This document shows positions 52,019-61,771 of a stretch of DNA of 64,000 nt, piece by piece. The stretch's first letter is position 1, and every line of letters begins with the position of its first letter. The DNA comes from J095 sp964517605 (GTDB lineage: Bacteria; Chloroflexota; Anaerolineae; 4572-78; J111): the NCBI GenBank assembly GCA_964517605.1, contig CAZFCE010000002.1, positions 258,391 through 322,390 of the forward strand, given 5' to 3'. A program made the translations under genes and the position numbers. The notes beneath the pieces were generated by a model that was not told the DNA's origin, ran no database searches, and saw only the letters and a program-made list of their open reading frames with translations.

Positions 52019-55000
52019 TTGAACCAACCCCGATCGCTGCGAACCACGTTGCTGCGCATTGTCACTATTCCGGCTTTGGGCGTATTTCTAATTTGGGCCG
52101 CCGTTATTGGGCTGAGTTCGTTTTTAATTCAAAATCAGATTATCAGTTATCAATACAAAATAGTAGACGACCTGAGCCGGCAAAGCGACCAATATCTGCA
52201 CGAAGTGCAACTCCCACTCACCTTGCTGGCAGAGGCAATGCCGCAGTTGTCGTCCGAACAGCAGGCGCAAATGTTGCGGCTGCTGCGAAAAAATTATCCC
52301 CGTCTGGCCACGGTTTACCGGCTCAACGACCGGGGAATGGTGCAATTAGAAGACCCCGCCGCCCTCACGTTGCTTAATCTGGACATGTCAAAAGCTCCCT
52401 TTTTCCGCCGGCCCGCCACTTTGGAGCGGCCTTATCTCTCCGATGCGTTCATTTCGCCCACCACCGGCGATGTTTCGGTGATTTACAGCGTGCCCATTTT
52501 TAAAGACCGCGTATTTCAAGGCGTGCTGGCCGGCGAGTTAAACCTGGCTACTTTTCAACAAGCCATTGAACAATCAACCCAAAACACCCTCGGTATCTCT
52601 TTTATTGTTGACCAGCAAGGGTATTTGGTGGCGCACCCTCGCCGGGAATGGGTGCAGGAGCAGCGCTCGCTGGCCAATATGGAACTGGTGCAATTGGGGT
52701 TGGCCAGACAAAAAGACTTTCGGCTGTTTTTTGATGACGAAACCGCGGGCTGGTTTATGGGCGCAGTCTCGGTGATGAATAACGGTTGGGTGGTGGTCAC
52801 GATGCAGCCGGTAAACGCGGCGGCCCGCCCGCTGCTGGTCTTACTGGGGGTTTCGGCGTTGGCGCTGGCGGTGAGCCTGGTATGGTTTACGGTGCTGCTG
52901 CGGCGCAACATCCGCCTGATTACCACTCCCATTGCCCGGCTGTTAACCCAAACCAAAATTGTGGCCGATGGCAGCTACGAGCCTTTGCCGCTAACCCAAC
53001 TGGGGCGCTTTAGCGAAATTATCAGCCTGGGGCAAAGTTTTAACCACATGGTCGAGGCCGTGCAGGATCGAGACAAAAAGCTGGCCCAACAACTGGCCGA
53101 ACTGGCCGACGCCGAACAGAAAACCCGCCGCGCCCAGGATTTTTTAGACACCATCATCGAAAACATTCCCGCCTTTATTTTAGTTAAAGACGCCACCGAC
53201 TTTAAATATGTACTGCTTAACAAAACGGGCGAAGAGATAATGGGCATGTCCCGGCAAAATGTAATTGGTCACACCGACTACGACCTGTACGCGCCGCAAT
53301 ATGCCGATTTTTACCGCAGCATGGATCACAAAATGCTGGCCGATGGGCGCATGCTTGATATTCCAGAAGAAGAAGTTCCCCACTCGCAACATGGCAGCCG
53401 GCTGGTGCATATGAAAAAGCTGCCCCTGTTTGAAAAGGATGGCCGCCCACAATTTATTTTAGGCATAGCCGAAGACATTACCGAAACCCGCCATGCCGAA
53501 CAGGCGCTCCGGGCCAGCGAGAGCAAACTCCGCAACATGCTGGAGCAGGCCGATGACGGCATTGCGCTCACCGATGAAAACGGCTACATCATCGAATGGA
53601 ACCGCGGCATGGAGCGGTTAACGGGCTGGCCGCCTGCTACCGCCATTGGTCAGCCCATTTGGCATGTCCACACCGCTTTAATTCCGCCGGATAACCTGAC
53701 CCCGGAACTTGAAAGCCAAATTACCAACGGCTTACAGAGATTTCTCAAATCAGGCACTTTTTCCGACAACCGCCGCCTGTTTGAAAACAACTATCTCCGC
53801 CCCGATGGCCAGATTGGCATTTTGCAAAGCCTGGTTTTTCCCATAAAAACCGAAGTTGGGTTTATGATTGGCGGCATCTTTAGGGACATCACCGAGCGCA
53901 AAAAAACCGAGGACGCCCTGCGCACCTCGTTATCGCTTTTCCGGTCGCTGATTGACAGCCTGCCCCAAAATGTTTACTCCAAAGACCGCACCGGGCGGTT
54001 TGTGTTTGCCAACCAGCGCTACTGCCAAACCGAAAACAAAACGCTGGAAGAAATTTTAGGCAAAACCGATTACGACATGCACCCGGCCTACATGGCCGAA
54101 AAATACCTGCGGGATGACCAGATGGTGATGGAAAGTAACCGGGTTTGGGAAATCATCGAGGATCACGTTTCAATCAACGGCAAGCATTTTTATTCTCAGG
54201 TGGTAAAAACGCCCACGTACAACGCTCAGGGCGAGATGACCGGCACGTTGGGCATTTTCTGGGACATCACCGAGCGCAAACAGGCCGAAGACCAGATTCG
54301 GCGGATGAACGAGGAACTGGAACGCCGCGTAATCGAGCGCACCGCCCAACTCCAGGCCACCAACCAGGAGCTTGAGGCGTTTGCCTATTCCGTCTCGCAC
54401 GATTTGCGCGCCCCGCTGCGCAGCATTGATGGCTTTAGCATGGCGCTGCTCGAAGATTACGGCGATCAATTGGATACTTTGGGGCATAGCTATTTGCAGC
54501 GGGTGCGTTCGGCCAGCCAGCGCATGGGCCAGTTAATTGATGACCTGCTCAAACTTTCGCGCCTTACCCGTGGTGAAATTCATTTTCGCCCGGTAGATTT
54601 GAGCGCGCTGGCCCAAACCATCACCGCCGACCTGCACCAACGCCAGCCGGAGCGCCAGGCAGAATGGGTCATCCGGCCCAATCTGGTAGCCAATGGCGAT
54701 GACCGCCTGCTGCGGGTGGCGCTGGAAAATTTATTGGGCAACGCCTGGAAGTTTACCGCCAAACACCCAACCGCCCGGATTGAGTTTGGCGCAATTGAGG
54801 ATAACCGCCCGCTCACTTATTTTATCCGCGATGACGGGGCCGGTTTTAATATGGCCTACGCCGACAAACTATTTGGCGCGTTCCAACGGTTGCATCAAGT
54901 TACCGAGTTTGACGGCACCGGCATTGGCCTGGCTACGGTGCAGCGCATTATTCACCGCCACGGCGGGCGGATTTGGGCCGAAAGCGCCGTGGAACAGGGC

Positions 55001-55048
55001 GCTACCTTTTTCTTTACCCTGCTCCCCGATGAAACCAAAACCGCCTGA
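52019..55048 (+). CDS. dCache / HAMP / three-PAS sensor histidine kinase
   Basis: 1009 residues from a TTG at 52019 with AGAGGAGGCTACC directly before it; a longer open frame runs into the upstream hairpin repeat. Helix 1 is near 14-36, a dCache periplasmic sensor about 40-270 (ISPTTGDVSVIYSVPIFKD, ISFIVDQQGYLVAHP), helix 2 near 272-295 and HAMP about 300-350. Three PAS domains follow (about 370-490, 495-620, 630-755), each ending in an ITE-R-A-type PAC tail such as ILGIAEDITETRHAEQALR. The kinase core has AYSVSHDLRAPLRSIDGFS and ENLLGNAWKFTAKH with GTGIGLATVQRII. The H-box is of the phytochrome/plant-type group. No regulator gene is adjacent. Confidence 0.92.
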   Translation: MNQPRSLRTTLLRIVTIPALGVFLIWAAVIGLSSFLIQNQIISYQYKIVDDLSRQSDQYLHEVQLPLTLLAEAMPQLSSEQQAQMLRLLRKNYPRLATVYRLNDRGMVQLEDPAALTLLNLDMSKAPFFRRPATLERPYLSDAFISPTTGDVSVIYSVPIFKDRVFQGVLAGELNLATFQQAIEQSTQNTLGISFIVDQQGYLVAHPRREWVQEQRSLANMELVQLGLARQKDFRLFFDDETAGWFMGAVSVMNNGWVVVTMQPVNAAARPLLVLLGVSALALAVSLVWFTVLLRRNIRLITTPIARLLTQTKIVADGSYEPLPLTQLGRFSEIISLGQSFNHMVEAVQDRDKKLAQQLAELADAEQKTRRAQDFLDTIIENIPAFILVKDATDFKYVLLNKTGEEIMGMSRQNVIGHTDYDLYAPQYADFYRSMDHKMLADGRMLDIPEEEVPHSQHGSRLVHMKKLPLFEKDGRPQFILGIAEDITETRHAEQALRASESKLRNMLEQADDGIALTDENGYIIEWNRGMERLTGWPPATAIGQPIWHVHTALIPPDNLTPELESQITNGLQRFLKSGTFSDNRRLFENNYLRPDGQIGILQSLVFPIKTEVGFMIGGIFRDITERKKTEDALRTSLSLFRSLIDSLPQNVYSKDRTGRFVFANQRYCQTENKTLEEILGKTDYDMHPAYMAEKYLRDDQMVMESNRVWEIIEDHVSINGKHFYSQVVKTPTYNAQGEMTGTLGIFWDITERKQAEDQIRRMNEELERRVIERTAQLQATNQELEAFAYSVSHDLRAPLRSIDGFSMALLEDYGDQLDTLGHSYLQRVRSASQRMGQLIDDLLKLSRLTRGEIHFRPVDLSALAQTITADLHQRQPERQAEWVIRPNLVANGDDRLLRVALENLLGNAWKFTAKHPTARIEFGAIEDNRPLTYFIRDDGAGFNMAYADKLFGAFQRLHQVTEFDGTGIGLATVQRIIHRHGGRIWAESAVEQGATFFFTLLPDETKTA

Positions 55049-55069
55049 AAACTCCTCGCGGGAACAACC

Positions 55070-55759
55070 TCAACCGGCGGTTACTTTCTGCAGCACCAGC
55101 AAGCCATCTTGTTTGTTCACCTGCATGGCAAAATCAAACCGGTCAATTTGGGTGCAAAAATCCAGGTCAACGGCGGGAAATTCGGGTTGGGCCGGGTTGG
55201 CAAACAATTGCCCGGCATCGGAGCGGCGAACCCGCTCTAAAAACGGCGCGGGGTTAGGGGATTGGCCACGCAACCGGGCGGTGAGGTAATCGGCGTAGGC
55301 CAAATCCTCGTCGCCATCGCGGCCATAAATAATGCCGGTAATCACAAACGTCACCGTGTGCGGCGCGAGTTTTTGCAGGTAACGCGCGGTGGCTTCGGCG
55401 CACACAAAACTGCCCACCAGCAGCCGGTCAGCCTGAACGCTGCGCACCACGCCCTGCGTGCCGGCGCTGGTGCGTTGAATTAACCGTTTGCCGGAAAAAT
55501 CCTGGCCCAGCAACTCTGCCGGTGAATTGCAAAAATCAAAACCGGGCACGGGCAGCCCGTAATTTTCGCCGTAGATGAGCGCGCCGGGAATGACGGCCTT
55601 TAGCGCAATGGCTTCCTCGATGGCGCTCACCAAAACCACATCTTTAGCGCCGCCGGCAAAAGCAAACGCCGCCGCCGAAAACGCGCGCAGCACATCAACT
55701 ACCACCACCGTGCCGGTTGCCGTGTGGCAGGTTTCAAGCGTTGTCTGTTTAAATTCCAT
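55070..55759 (-). CDS. 2-phosphosulfolactate phosphatase family protein (ComB)
   Basis: 229 residues. ComB-family marks: VVVVDVLRAFSAAAFAFAGGA at the start (conserved Asp), ALIYGENYGLPVPGFDFCNSP, IQRTSAGTQGVVRS, LLVGSFVCAEATARYL and FVITGIIYGRDGDEDLAYADY (Mg2+-binding acidic residues). ComB removes phosphate from 2-phosphosulfolactate in coenzyme M synthesis, but many bacteria without coenzyme M carry homologues of unknown role. The ATG follows the stop of the upstream kinase gene with no gap (TAAATG), so translation is coupled to a signalling protein, an odd pairing. Confidence 0.85.
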   Translation of the reverse strand: MEFKQTTLETCHTATGTVVVVDVLRAFSAAAFAFAGGAKDVVLVSAIEEAIALKAVIPGALIYGENYGLPVPGFDFCNSPAELLGQDFSGKRLIQRTSAGTQGVVRSVQADRLLVGSFVCAEATARYLQKLAPHTVTFVITGIIYGRDGDEDLAYADYLTARLRGQSPNPAPFLERVRRSDAGQLFANPAQPEFPAVDLDFCTQIDRFDFAMQVNKQDGLLVLQKVTAG

Positions 55760-57577
55760 TTACGACTCTTTTTTGTGAATGCCGGGCAGGGTAAAACTGA
55801 ATTGACAGCCTTCGCCGGGGATGCCGTCGCTGTGCACGGCTACTTCGCCGCCAAGTTTGGTGATAATGCGCTGCACAATAGATAACCCCAGCCCGTGCCC
55901 TTGCAGGTTAACCCGGTTGAGGTTGTTAAATTCCGTAAACAACCGGGCCTGATCTTCTTTGGGGATGCCCAAGCCGTTATCGCGCACCCAAAACCGCACC
56001 ATGCCATCGGATTGAGCGGTAGCGCCCAAATGCACTCGCGGGGGTTTGCCGCCAAATTTTATGGCGTTGCTGATGTAATTGGCCCACACTTCCTCAATCC
56101 AGGGGGTGTGGCCCAGCGCCACCGGCCAATATTCCGAGACAATGATTTTGGCCTGGTGCTCCTGAATTAAATAAGCCAGCCGTTGCTGCACTTCGGCAAT
56201 GATGCGAATCATATTGAGCGGTCTCAACTGGATTGTTTCCTTACGCACCCCGGAGAGCAATTGCAGCTCTTCGATGATGTTGTTGAGCCGTTGGGAGTTA
56301 CGGGCAATGGCGTTTAAATATTCCTGCAATTCTTCGGGCAAGCGAGCCTGCTCTTTGAGCAGGGAGGTGTACCCAATAATCAAGCCCACCGGGTCTTTGA
56401 GGTTGTGGCCCACGGTGTGCCCAAACGCGTCAAGCTCATCAATGAGCTTTTGCTGATTTTCTTCGGCTTTTTTGCGTTCCAGTTCCAGGCGCTGGTTGTG
56501 AACGGCCACGGCAATTTGCCCGCACAACCCCATCAATAGTATCTGGTCTTCCATATTGAGGCCGTTGATGGTGTCGTTCTGCACGTCGAGCACACCCAAA
56601 ACATCGTTGCCAAGTTTTACCGGCACGGCCAACTCGCAGCGCGTTTCGGCCAGCAGCAGGTTGGGCAGCCAGCGGCTATCCTGAGTTACATCGGGCACCA
56701 GTACCGGCTCGCCGCTACGGGCGGCTTTGGCTACCAAACTGCGGGCGGCGTTAAAAGGAATTTTGTGGCCCACTTCCTTCATCATGCGACCAGGGTCGCC
56801 GGTGCCTTCTTGCATTACCAGATAATCGCCTTCAAGGGTGTAGATGTGGGCGTGGTAATAACCAAATCGCTCCTGAACCAGATTGACAACCTGCCGGAAC
56901 AAATCTTCAAGCGCGGGCGCAACGGCTATTTGTTGGGCTACCTGAGTGCTGGTTTCTACCTGCCGAGTGCGCCGTTCCAGCGAGGACTCAATTTGCTGCC
57001 GCAAATTCTGAAGTTCGGTGAGTTTTTCTTGCAGCACGACATTGGTTTTGGCTTGTTCGGCGGTGCGTTCAACCACACGCTCCTCAAGTTGGGCGTAAGA
57101 ACGCTGCAAATCGGCCTCGGCGCGTTTGCGCTCAATGGAGTAACGCAACGAGCGTTCTAACAGGGCCGGGGTAAGTTGATCCTTTACCAGATAATCCGAC
57201 GCTCCTTGCTTCATCGCTTCCAAATCAAGCGAGCGGTTACCGTAGCTGGTGAGCAAAATCAGCGGGGCGGCGCAGCCATGCGCCACGGCTTTTTGCAAAA
57301 TGTCTAATCCGGTTCGGCTGCCGCCCAGCGAATAGTCAATCAGATAGGCATCGTGTTCGTTCTTTTCCAGAGCTTTGATACCGGCCTCGTAGTTGGCCGC
57401 CCAATCCAGCTTAAATTCAACGCCCTCAATCTCCGCCATCATCTCGCGGATTAATATGTAGTGCGCTTCATCATTATCTATTAACAGCACTAACACTTGC
57501 TTTTGGATCCAGGCAACCACTTTGTCCTCTTTGACCTGTAATACATAATCAGCTTGATTCAGGGTAATTTCTTGCAC
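55760..57577 (-). CDS. Receiver / coiled coil / GAF / histidine kinase hybrid
   Basis: 605 residues, GTG start. After a 27-residue lead the receiver has LVLLIDNDEAHYILIREMM, phospho-Asp in AYLIDYSLGGSRTG, LLTSYGN and YLVKDQLTPA. A coiled coil follows (about 155-215), then a GAF domain (about 225-380, with FNAARSLVAKAARSGEPVLV and DVLGVLDVQND). The kinase core has a phytochrome-like H-box (FGHTVGHNLKDPVGLIIGY) and ATPase motifs (ISNAIKFGGKPP, RDNGLGIPKED, GHGLGLSIVQRI). The receiver at the N-terminus points to a phosphorelay input. The ComB-like gene follows without a gap. Confidence 0.9.
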   Translation of the reverse strand: MQEITLNQADYVLQVKEDKVVAWIQKQVLVLLIDNDEAHYILIREMMAEIEGVEFKLDWAANYEAGIKALEKNEHDAYLIDYSLGGSRTGLDILQKAVAHGCAAPLILLTSYGNRSLDLEAMKQGASDYLVKDQLTPALLERSLRYSIERKRAEADLQRSYAQLEERVVERTAEQAKTNVVLQEKLTELQNLRQQIESSLERRTRQVETSTQVAQQIAVAPALEDLFRQVVNLVQERFGYYHAHIYTLEGDYLVMQEGTGDPGRMMKEVGHKIPFNAARSLVAKAARSGEPVLVPDVTQDSRWLPNLLLAETRCELAVPVKLGNDVLGVLDVQNDTINGLNMEDQILLMGLCGQIAVAVHNQRLELERKKAEENQQKLIDELDAFGHTVGHNLKDPVGLIIGYTSLLKEQARLPEELQEYLNAIARNSQRLNNIIEELQLLSGVRKETIQLRPLNMIRIIAEVQQRLAYLIQEHQAKIIVSEYWPVALGHTPWIEEVWANYISNAIKFGGKPPRVHLGATAQSDGMVRFWVRDNGLGIPKEDQARLFTEFNNLNRVNLQGHGLGLSIVQRIITKLGGEVAVHSDGIPGEGCQFSFTLPGIHKKES

Positions 57578-57634
57578 AATTTTTCTTTCAGTATAACACG
57601 ATGAAGTAAGGTTGTCACATGTAAAAAAACCGGG

Positions 57635-59497
57635 TTAGTTGGCCGGCGGTTGCTCCAGTTTCCATTCGGCGGCGTTCCAGGTAATCGTATCGTAAATGTG
57701 AGGCGCCACGCCTTGCAGGTTGGTACTAACGGCGTACACATCAGGAAAAGCCAACAACGGTATCTCCGGCTTATCCTGAAACAGCTTTACGGCCACTTCA
57801 CACAATAGCGCCCGTCGCCGGTTGTCGGGCAGAGGCGTGTGCAGCGCGTCAAAAATACTGATCAGGTCGGGGTTGCGGTACCGGCTAACATTCAACCCGG
57901 CCACCGGATTATCGCGGGTGGGGATGCTGCGCGGATCGAACATATCGGTCATATATTCGGTGGGGTCAACCCCAAAATAACCATTATCCCACAAATCCAT
58001 ATCAAAATTGCCGCGTAATTCAATGCCTCCGTTTTCCCAGGTGTTCCATAATTTGCCACCCTCAACGGTTTTTCGTTCCAGTTTTATACCAACGTTGGCC
58101 AGCAGTTCGGTAACAAGCTGGTGGGCTTTATCTATTTCATTACCAAATTCGCTGTAGGTGTAGCTTTGCAGCACCAGCGGCGTGCCATCCTTGGCGGTAC
58201 CGCACCCCCGGCACTGGCGAACCGCTGGCACATCGGATTCCGGGTTGGGATTAACCACCACCCAGCCGGCCTGGTCGAGCAGGGCTTGCGCCAAACCGGG
58301 GTTGTAATCGTGAAACGGCGGAATGTCGCAACCAAGCTGAAAAAACTCGGTTTCAACGGGCTGGCCCCGGTTGTTAAAGGCTTCGGCGTTGAGATAGCCC
58401 ACGTCAATGGCGTGATAAATGGCCTGCCGCACCACCGGGTTTGACAACGCCGGATGCGGCTGGTTGGGATCGGCGCTGCCGGGCTGGCTCAGATTAAAAA
58501 CCAGCCGCATTACCCAACGCGCCGGGTTAGGGCGAACAACCGTTACCATATCGTTATCTTCCAGCTTGCTGGCGATGGCCGGCTCCGGCCACAAATCAAG
58601 GTGGGCGTTACCCCGAATCAGGCTGCGCTGCCGCCGGTTGGGGTCTTTTTCAATTTCAAAAATCAATTGCGAAGCCTTGGGACGATCCGGTACAAAATAG
58701 TGCGGATTGGGCGTGAATATCAACCGCACGCCCGGCACCCACTGAGCCAGCACAAACGGGCCGGTGCTCACCGGCTCAAAATTACAATCCCAAAACAGCA
58801 TTTTGGCGGGATCACCGCAGTGGTGCGCCGAAAGCACGCCGGTGCCGGTGCCACCAAACTGAACCAGGTAATTGGGGTAAAATTCCCGGTAGCGCACTAC
58901 CGCGGTAAGCGAGTCGGGCGTGGCCACGTCCTCAATCAAATCAAAGCCCGGCGCCCAAATACCACTGTCGCGCAGAGCTTGCCAGGTAAAACGCACATCG
59001 TTTGAGGTGAACGGCTGGCCATCGCTCCAGGTGATACCGGAGCGTAGCCGCCAGGTAACGGTTTTGCCGTCTTCGCTCAGGCCGCCGTTGGCCAGCGTGG
59101 GCAAATCGGCGGCCAGTTCCGGGTAGTAATTGCCGTCCGGCCCAATTTCGGCCAACGCCCCGTACACCAGTTCGCCAATCAACTCCTCGTAGCCGGTGTC
59201 GTTGAGGTAGGCGTTAAAACTGGGCGGCTCAACCGGAATTGGCACAACAATGGCGTCGGCGGCCTGGTCAATTGACAAAGCCAGCGGCGACAGGGTAGCG
59301 GTGGGCGTGGGGCTGGGTTGGGCCACGGGGGCCGGCTGGATTAAATCGCAGGCAGCCAGCAACCAAATTGGCAAAATGAAAAGCAACAGATTGAAAAAAA
59401 CCCGTTGCTTTTCATAAGCCGCTCTCAAACGCTGAGATTTTTGTGTTGGAGATATGTGATTTTTGAAAATGGTGATCACAGCTAATATTTTAGCCAA
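57635..59497 (-). CDS. Family-5 solute-binding lipoprotein (peptide/nickel type)
   Basis: 620 residues from a TTG; the exact start is uncertain because no ATG precedes the lipoprotein signal (FFNLLLFILPIWLLAAC, Cys near 50 in this frame) and a nearer start is possible. The SBP_bac_5 body shows IGELVYGALAEIGPDGNYYPELAADLP-type opening elements, VTWRLRSGITWSDGQPFTSN, DVRFTWQALRD, GPFVLAQWVPG and a C-terminal LWDNGYFGVDPTEYMTDMF. These proteins bind peptides, nickel complexes or sugars for ABC import. No permease genes are adjacent, so it is an orphan or serves a distant transporter. Confidence 0.88.
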   Translation of the reverse strand: MAKILAVITIFKNHISPTQKSQRLRAAYEKQRVFFNLLLFILPIWLLAACDLIQPAPVAQPSPTPTATLSPLALSIDQAADAIVVPIPVEPPSFNAYLNDTGYEELIGELVYGALAEIGPDGNYYPELAADLPTLANGGLSEDGKTVTWRLRSGITWSDGQPFTSNDVRFTWQALRDSGIWAPGFDLIEDVATPDSLTAVVRYREFYPNYLVQFGGTGTGVLSAHHCGDPAKMLFWDCNFEPVSTGPFVLAQWVPGVRLIFTPNPHYFVPDRPKASQLIFEIEKDPNRRQRSLIRGNAHLDLWPEPAIASKLEDNDMVTVVRPNPARWVMRLVFNLSQPGSADPNQPHPALSNPVVRQAIYHAIDVGYLNAEAFNNRGQPVETEFFQLGCDIPPFHDYNPGLAQALLDQAGWVVVNPNPESDVPAVRQCRGCGTAKDGTPLVLQSYTYSEFGNEIDKAHQLVTELLANVGIKLERKTVEGGKLWNTWENGGIELRGNFDMDLWDNGYFGVDPTEYMTDMFDPRSIPTRDNPVAGLNVSRYRNPDLISIFDALHTPLPDNRRRALLCEVAVKLFQDKPEIPLLAFPDVYAVSTNLQGVAPHIYDTITWNAAEWKLEQPPAN

Positions 59498-59543
59498 GCG
59501 CCCAAAAGGCGCAAAATTGGCGCAAGAAATTAACTTCTTTTGT

Positions 59544-59816
59544 TACTAACCTTTGGTGTTAGTTTTATAAGCTGAATTCGGCAATAGAAAGTGGAACAAA
59601 GCCGTCTTCATCAGCGTGGAAGCCGTACCACTGTGCCAAAATGTTGAACATTGCCATCGTAAAGCCTAATTTTGTTTCAAAATAGTCCCAAACCTTGTGG
59701 CGGGAGTGCTTGAAATCACAAACGTACGTCAACATCGACAAAATAGTTTCCACCACCATGCGGACATTCCACTCGCCCCATTGACAAAACCGTAAATTGG
59801 TCGGAAACTAATCCGT
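59544..59816 (-). repeat. Left copy of a directly repeated insertion-sequence end
   Basis: This stretch matches 63674-63946 in the same orientation, with about twenty differences over about 270 bases by eye. The outer end reads TACTAACCTTTGGTGTTAGT, itself a short inverted repeat (ACTAAC / GTTAGT), and is probably the insertion-sequence terminus because the transposase stop lies 20 bases inside it. Confidence 0.75.
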
Positions 59817-60085
59817 TTTGCGAAACCCCGTATCAGCAAAAACCACCATCTCATCGGCGACATCGTCTACCAATTGTTGAAAGGCGGCTCCATCATAGAC
59901 CTCAGCCGTAACACGACCTCATTTCAGCGGCGGCCAAATGATTTCCACTCAACACTTCGCCAAAAGTGCCAAAACCTCATCCAATAAAAACCGGGCTTGG
60001 GCCGTCCACTGCAAATGCTTGTTAGGTGCGCCCCCTACCAAACACCTGGTTGTGATCCAACCTAATGCAAAGTCATAGGAGGTTA
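59565..60085 (-). pseudogene. Decayed DDE transposase, 3' part, three in-frame stops
   Basis: An intact frame of 64 codons at the 3' end (MVVETILSMLTYVC ... SIAEFSL) continues upstream in the same frame through stops at 59808-59810 (TAG), 59919-59921 (TGA) and 59949-59951 (TGA). Between them readable sequence includes GRVTAEVYDGAAFQQLVDDV, then VVFADTGFRKTD, then GEWNVRMVVETILSML, which give the second Asp and the Glu of a DDE active site. Each stop is one G-to-A step from Trp TGG, and the copy at 63.9 kb has TGG at the matching TAG site. The 5' part is missing; it ends close to the IS630 gene. The family was not identified with certainty. Confidence 0.7.
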
Positions 60086-60112
60086 TAGGAAAAAGGACGT
60101 ATAATCCTGAGT

Positions 60113-61226
60113 ATGAGACAACCGATCTATGTTCGCGAATTAAGCCAAGCGGAACGGGATAGCCTTAAGGCCGGATTACGTTCATCAGACGCCTTTACCG
60201 TGCGACGCTGTCAAATCCTATTGTCCAGTGCGAGCGGTAAACACGCGTTACAAATAGCCCAAGCCCTGCACTGCGATGATCAGACAGTGCGTAATGCCAT
60301 CCATACCTTTCACGAAAAAGGACTGGCGGCACTGTCCCCCGGGTCTTCGCGTCCGCATCAAATTGCGGTGGCCTTTGACCAGCAACAAGTTGAACGGTTG
60401 AAAGGATTGTTACATCAAAGCCCCCGAGATTTTGATAAAGCCACCAGTCTGTGGACGCTGGATTTGGCCGCCGAAGTGGCTCATAAGCAAGGCCTTACCC
60501 CACAACCGGTCAGTGGTGAAACGATCCGCCAAACGCTGAAACGAGAAGGTATCGGTTGGCGACGGGCCAAACAACGGATTACCAGTCCTGATCCGGCCTA
60601 TGAGTTGAAAAAAACAACGAGACCGGTTGATCCGGCTGAGTGTCGCCCAACCGCAATGGGCCTTGGGTTTTGCCGACAAAGTATGGTGGAGCTGTTTTGC
60701 TCAGCCCACCGTCCACACCTGGACGACCGTCAAAAATCCGCAGCGATGGGAACAAAAGTCTCGGCCCAAAGATGAGCCTGATCCCAAAGCATTGGCCTGT
60801 TAGGGTCTCTTGTGGCGGCAGCCTCACCAGGCAAACGATCAAATGCGCTTACGGTTCGTTGATGTCGACCAATCAGTGCCATTACCACCCAGTTTCTGAC
60901 CTGGTGTGCTGAACAACTGGCTACCCAAGGGATGACGGCGTTATTCTTGATTTGGGATAATGCCACTTGGCACAAATCCAACATCGTCCGTGATTGGATC
61001 CGACAGCATAACCAACAGGTCAAAAAGCAAGGTGCCGGAGTACGCATCCTGCCCTTCTTCCTCCCGGTCAAGAGCCCTTGGCTCAATCCCCTTGAACCCA
61101 AATGGGTGCATGGCAAACGAGCCGTCCTTGAACCGGAGGCGCTCTTATCGGCCCATAATCCTGGCTGATCGCGTCTGTGATTATTTACATTGTTCTCATG
61201 AACCTCATCTCTCTATTTCCGAATAG
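60113..61226 (+). pseudogene. IS630-family transposase, frameshifted
   Basis: The first frame (60113-60775) gives the helix-turn-helix part (RRCQILLSSASGKHALQIAQ, QTVRNAIHTFHEKGL, WTLDLAAEVAHKQG, GIGWRRAKQRITSPDPAYEL). After an A7 run at 60608-60614 the coding frame changes by one base: the continuing frame reads PQWALGFADKVWWSCFAQP, meets a TAG at 60801, then shifts again near 60870 to FLIWDNATWHKSNIVRDWI (catalytic Asp) and SPWLNPLEPKWVHGKRA (catalytic Glu). A last shift near 61160 reaches HEPHLSISE. At least three shifts and one stop make it inactive, although the first A-run shift alone could be programmed or a sequencing slip. It lies beside and probably inside the other transposase remnant. 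Confidence 0.88.
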
Positions 61227-61660
61227 CTCTCCTGTTTATGCACTAAGTTATGCCTGATATCATTTGTAGATACTATCTGATCGTTCATAAAATCCTTGAG
61301 TTTACAGATTACACGATAATAAAAATAACCCGCCCAACGACCGCCAATGTGCGGCGGCCACCAAGCAACAATTAAAGCCAAGTCCCGCGATAAAAGCCTT
61401 GAATCGTCCGTCCGCACCATTGGCTTTGTTAGCCGGCCACCCACGGATGCAAACACCGTACCGTCCCACGATAACACAAAAACGCAAGACGAGCAACGTC
61501 CCACGACAAGTTTCAAAACAATGCCAAAAAAAAACCACCCACACCGGCCAAATACCCCGCCAAGGGACAGGCACTGTGCCACCACCAACAGCAAGACTAT
61601 TTTCAACGCTCAACCAACTTCAACAGCCCAGCCCCGTTGTGCCACCCGAACGAAAAAACT
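61227..61660. other. Gene-free junk-like spacer in the insertion-sequence island
   Basis: Several overlapping open frames exist on both strands, but none has a recognisable domain or a credible ribosome-binding site. The minus strand is rich in Gly/Val/Trp/Cys codons, the plus strand in Thr/Pro/Lys, typical of non-coding sequence. I see no hairpin terminator. It separates the decayed IS630 gene from the promoter of the methyltransferase operon. Confidence 0.5.
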
Positions 61661-61665
61661 ACCTC

Positions 61666-61693
61666 TTGACAAACTAAGGGAATGTGGTATAGT
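61666..61693 (+). promoter_or_regulatory. Sigma-70-type promoter of the methyltransferase operon
   Basis: TTGACA (61666-61671, perfect -35), a 16-base spacer, then TATAGT (61688-61693). Transcription would start near 61700, at the edge of the palindromic operator. This is the best-formed promoter in the window. Confidence 0.8.
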
Positions 61694-61700
61694 ATTAAAG

Positions 61701-61735
61701 AACAGTCGCTCTCTTATAGACAAGAGCAATCTGTT
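61701..61735. promoter_or_regulatory. Operator-like nested inverted repeat at the start of transcription
   Basis: AACAG-TC-GCTCT ... AGAGC-AAT-CTGTT: two nested inverted repeats around CTTATAGACA, placed just downstream of the -10. The right half AGAGCAATC recurs as AGAGCAATCGCTCT at 62940-62953, before the GyrI-like gene. A site here would block RNA polymerase, as is usual for TetR repressors; the TetR gene is the second gene of this operon. Confidence 0.6.
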
Positions 61736-61771
61736 AAAAAAGTTATTCAAAGATAATGGAGATTGTGAATC

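Noticed and set aside
57490..57577. ADYVLQVKEDK near the start of the hybrid kinase resembling an ISAs1 transposase fragment
   Set aside because: Only about a dozen residues match, without neighbouring transposase motifs or repeat ends; it reads better as a chance match in the lead sequence of the receiver.
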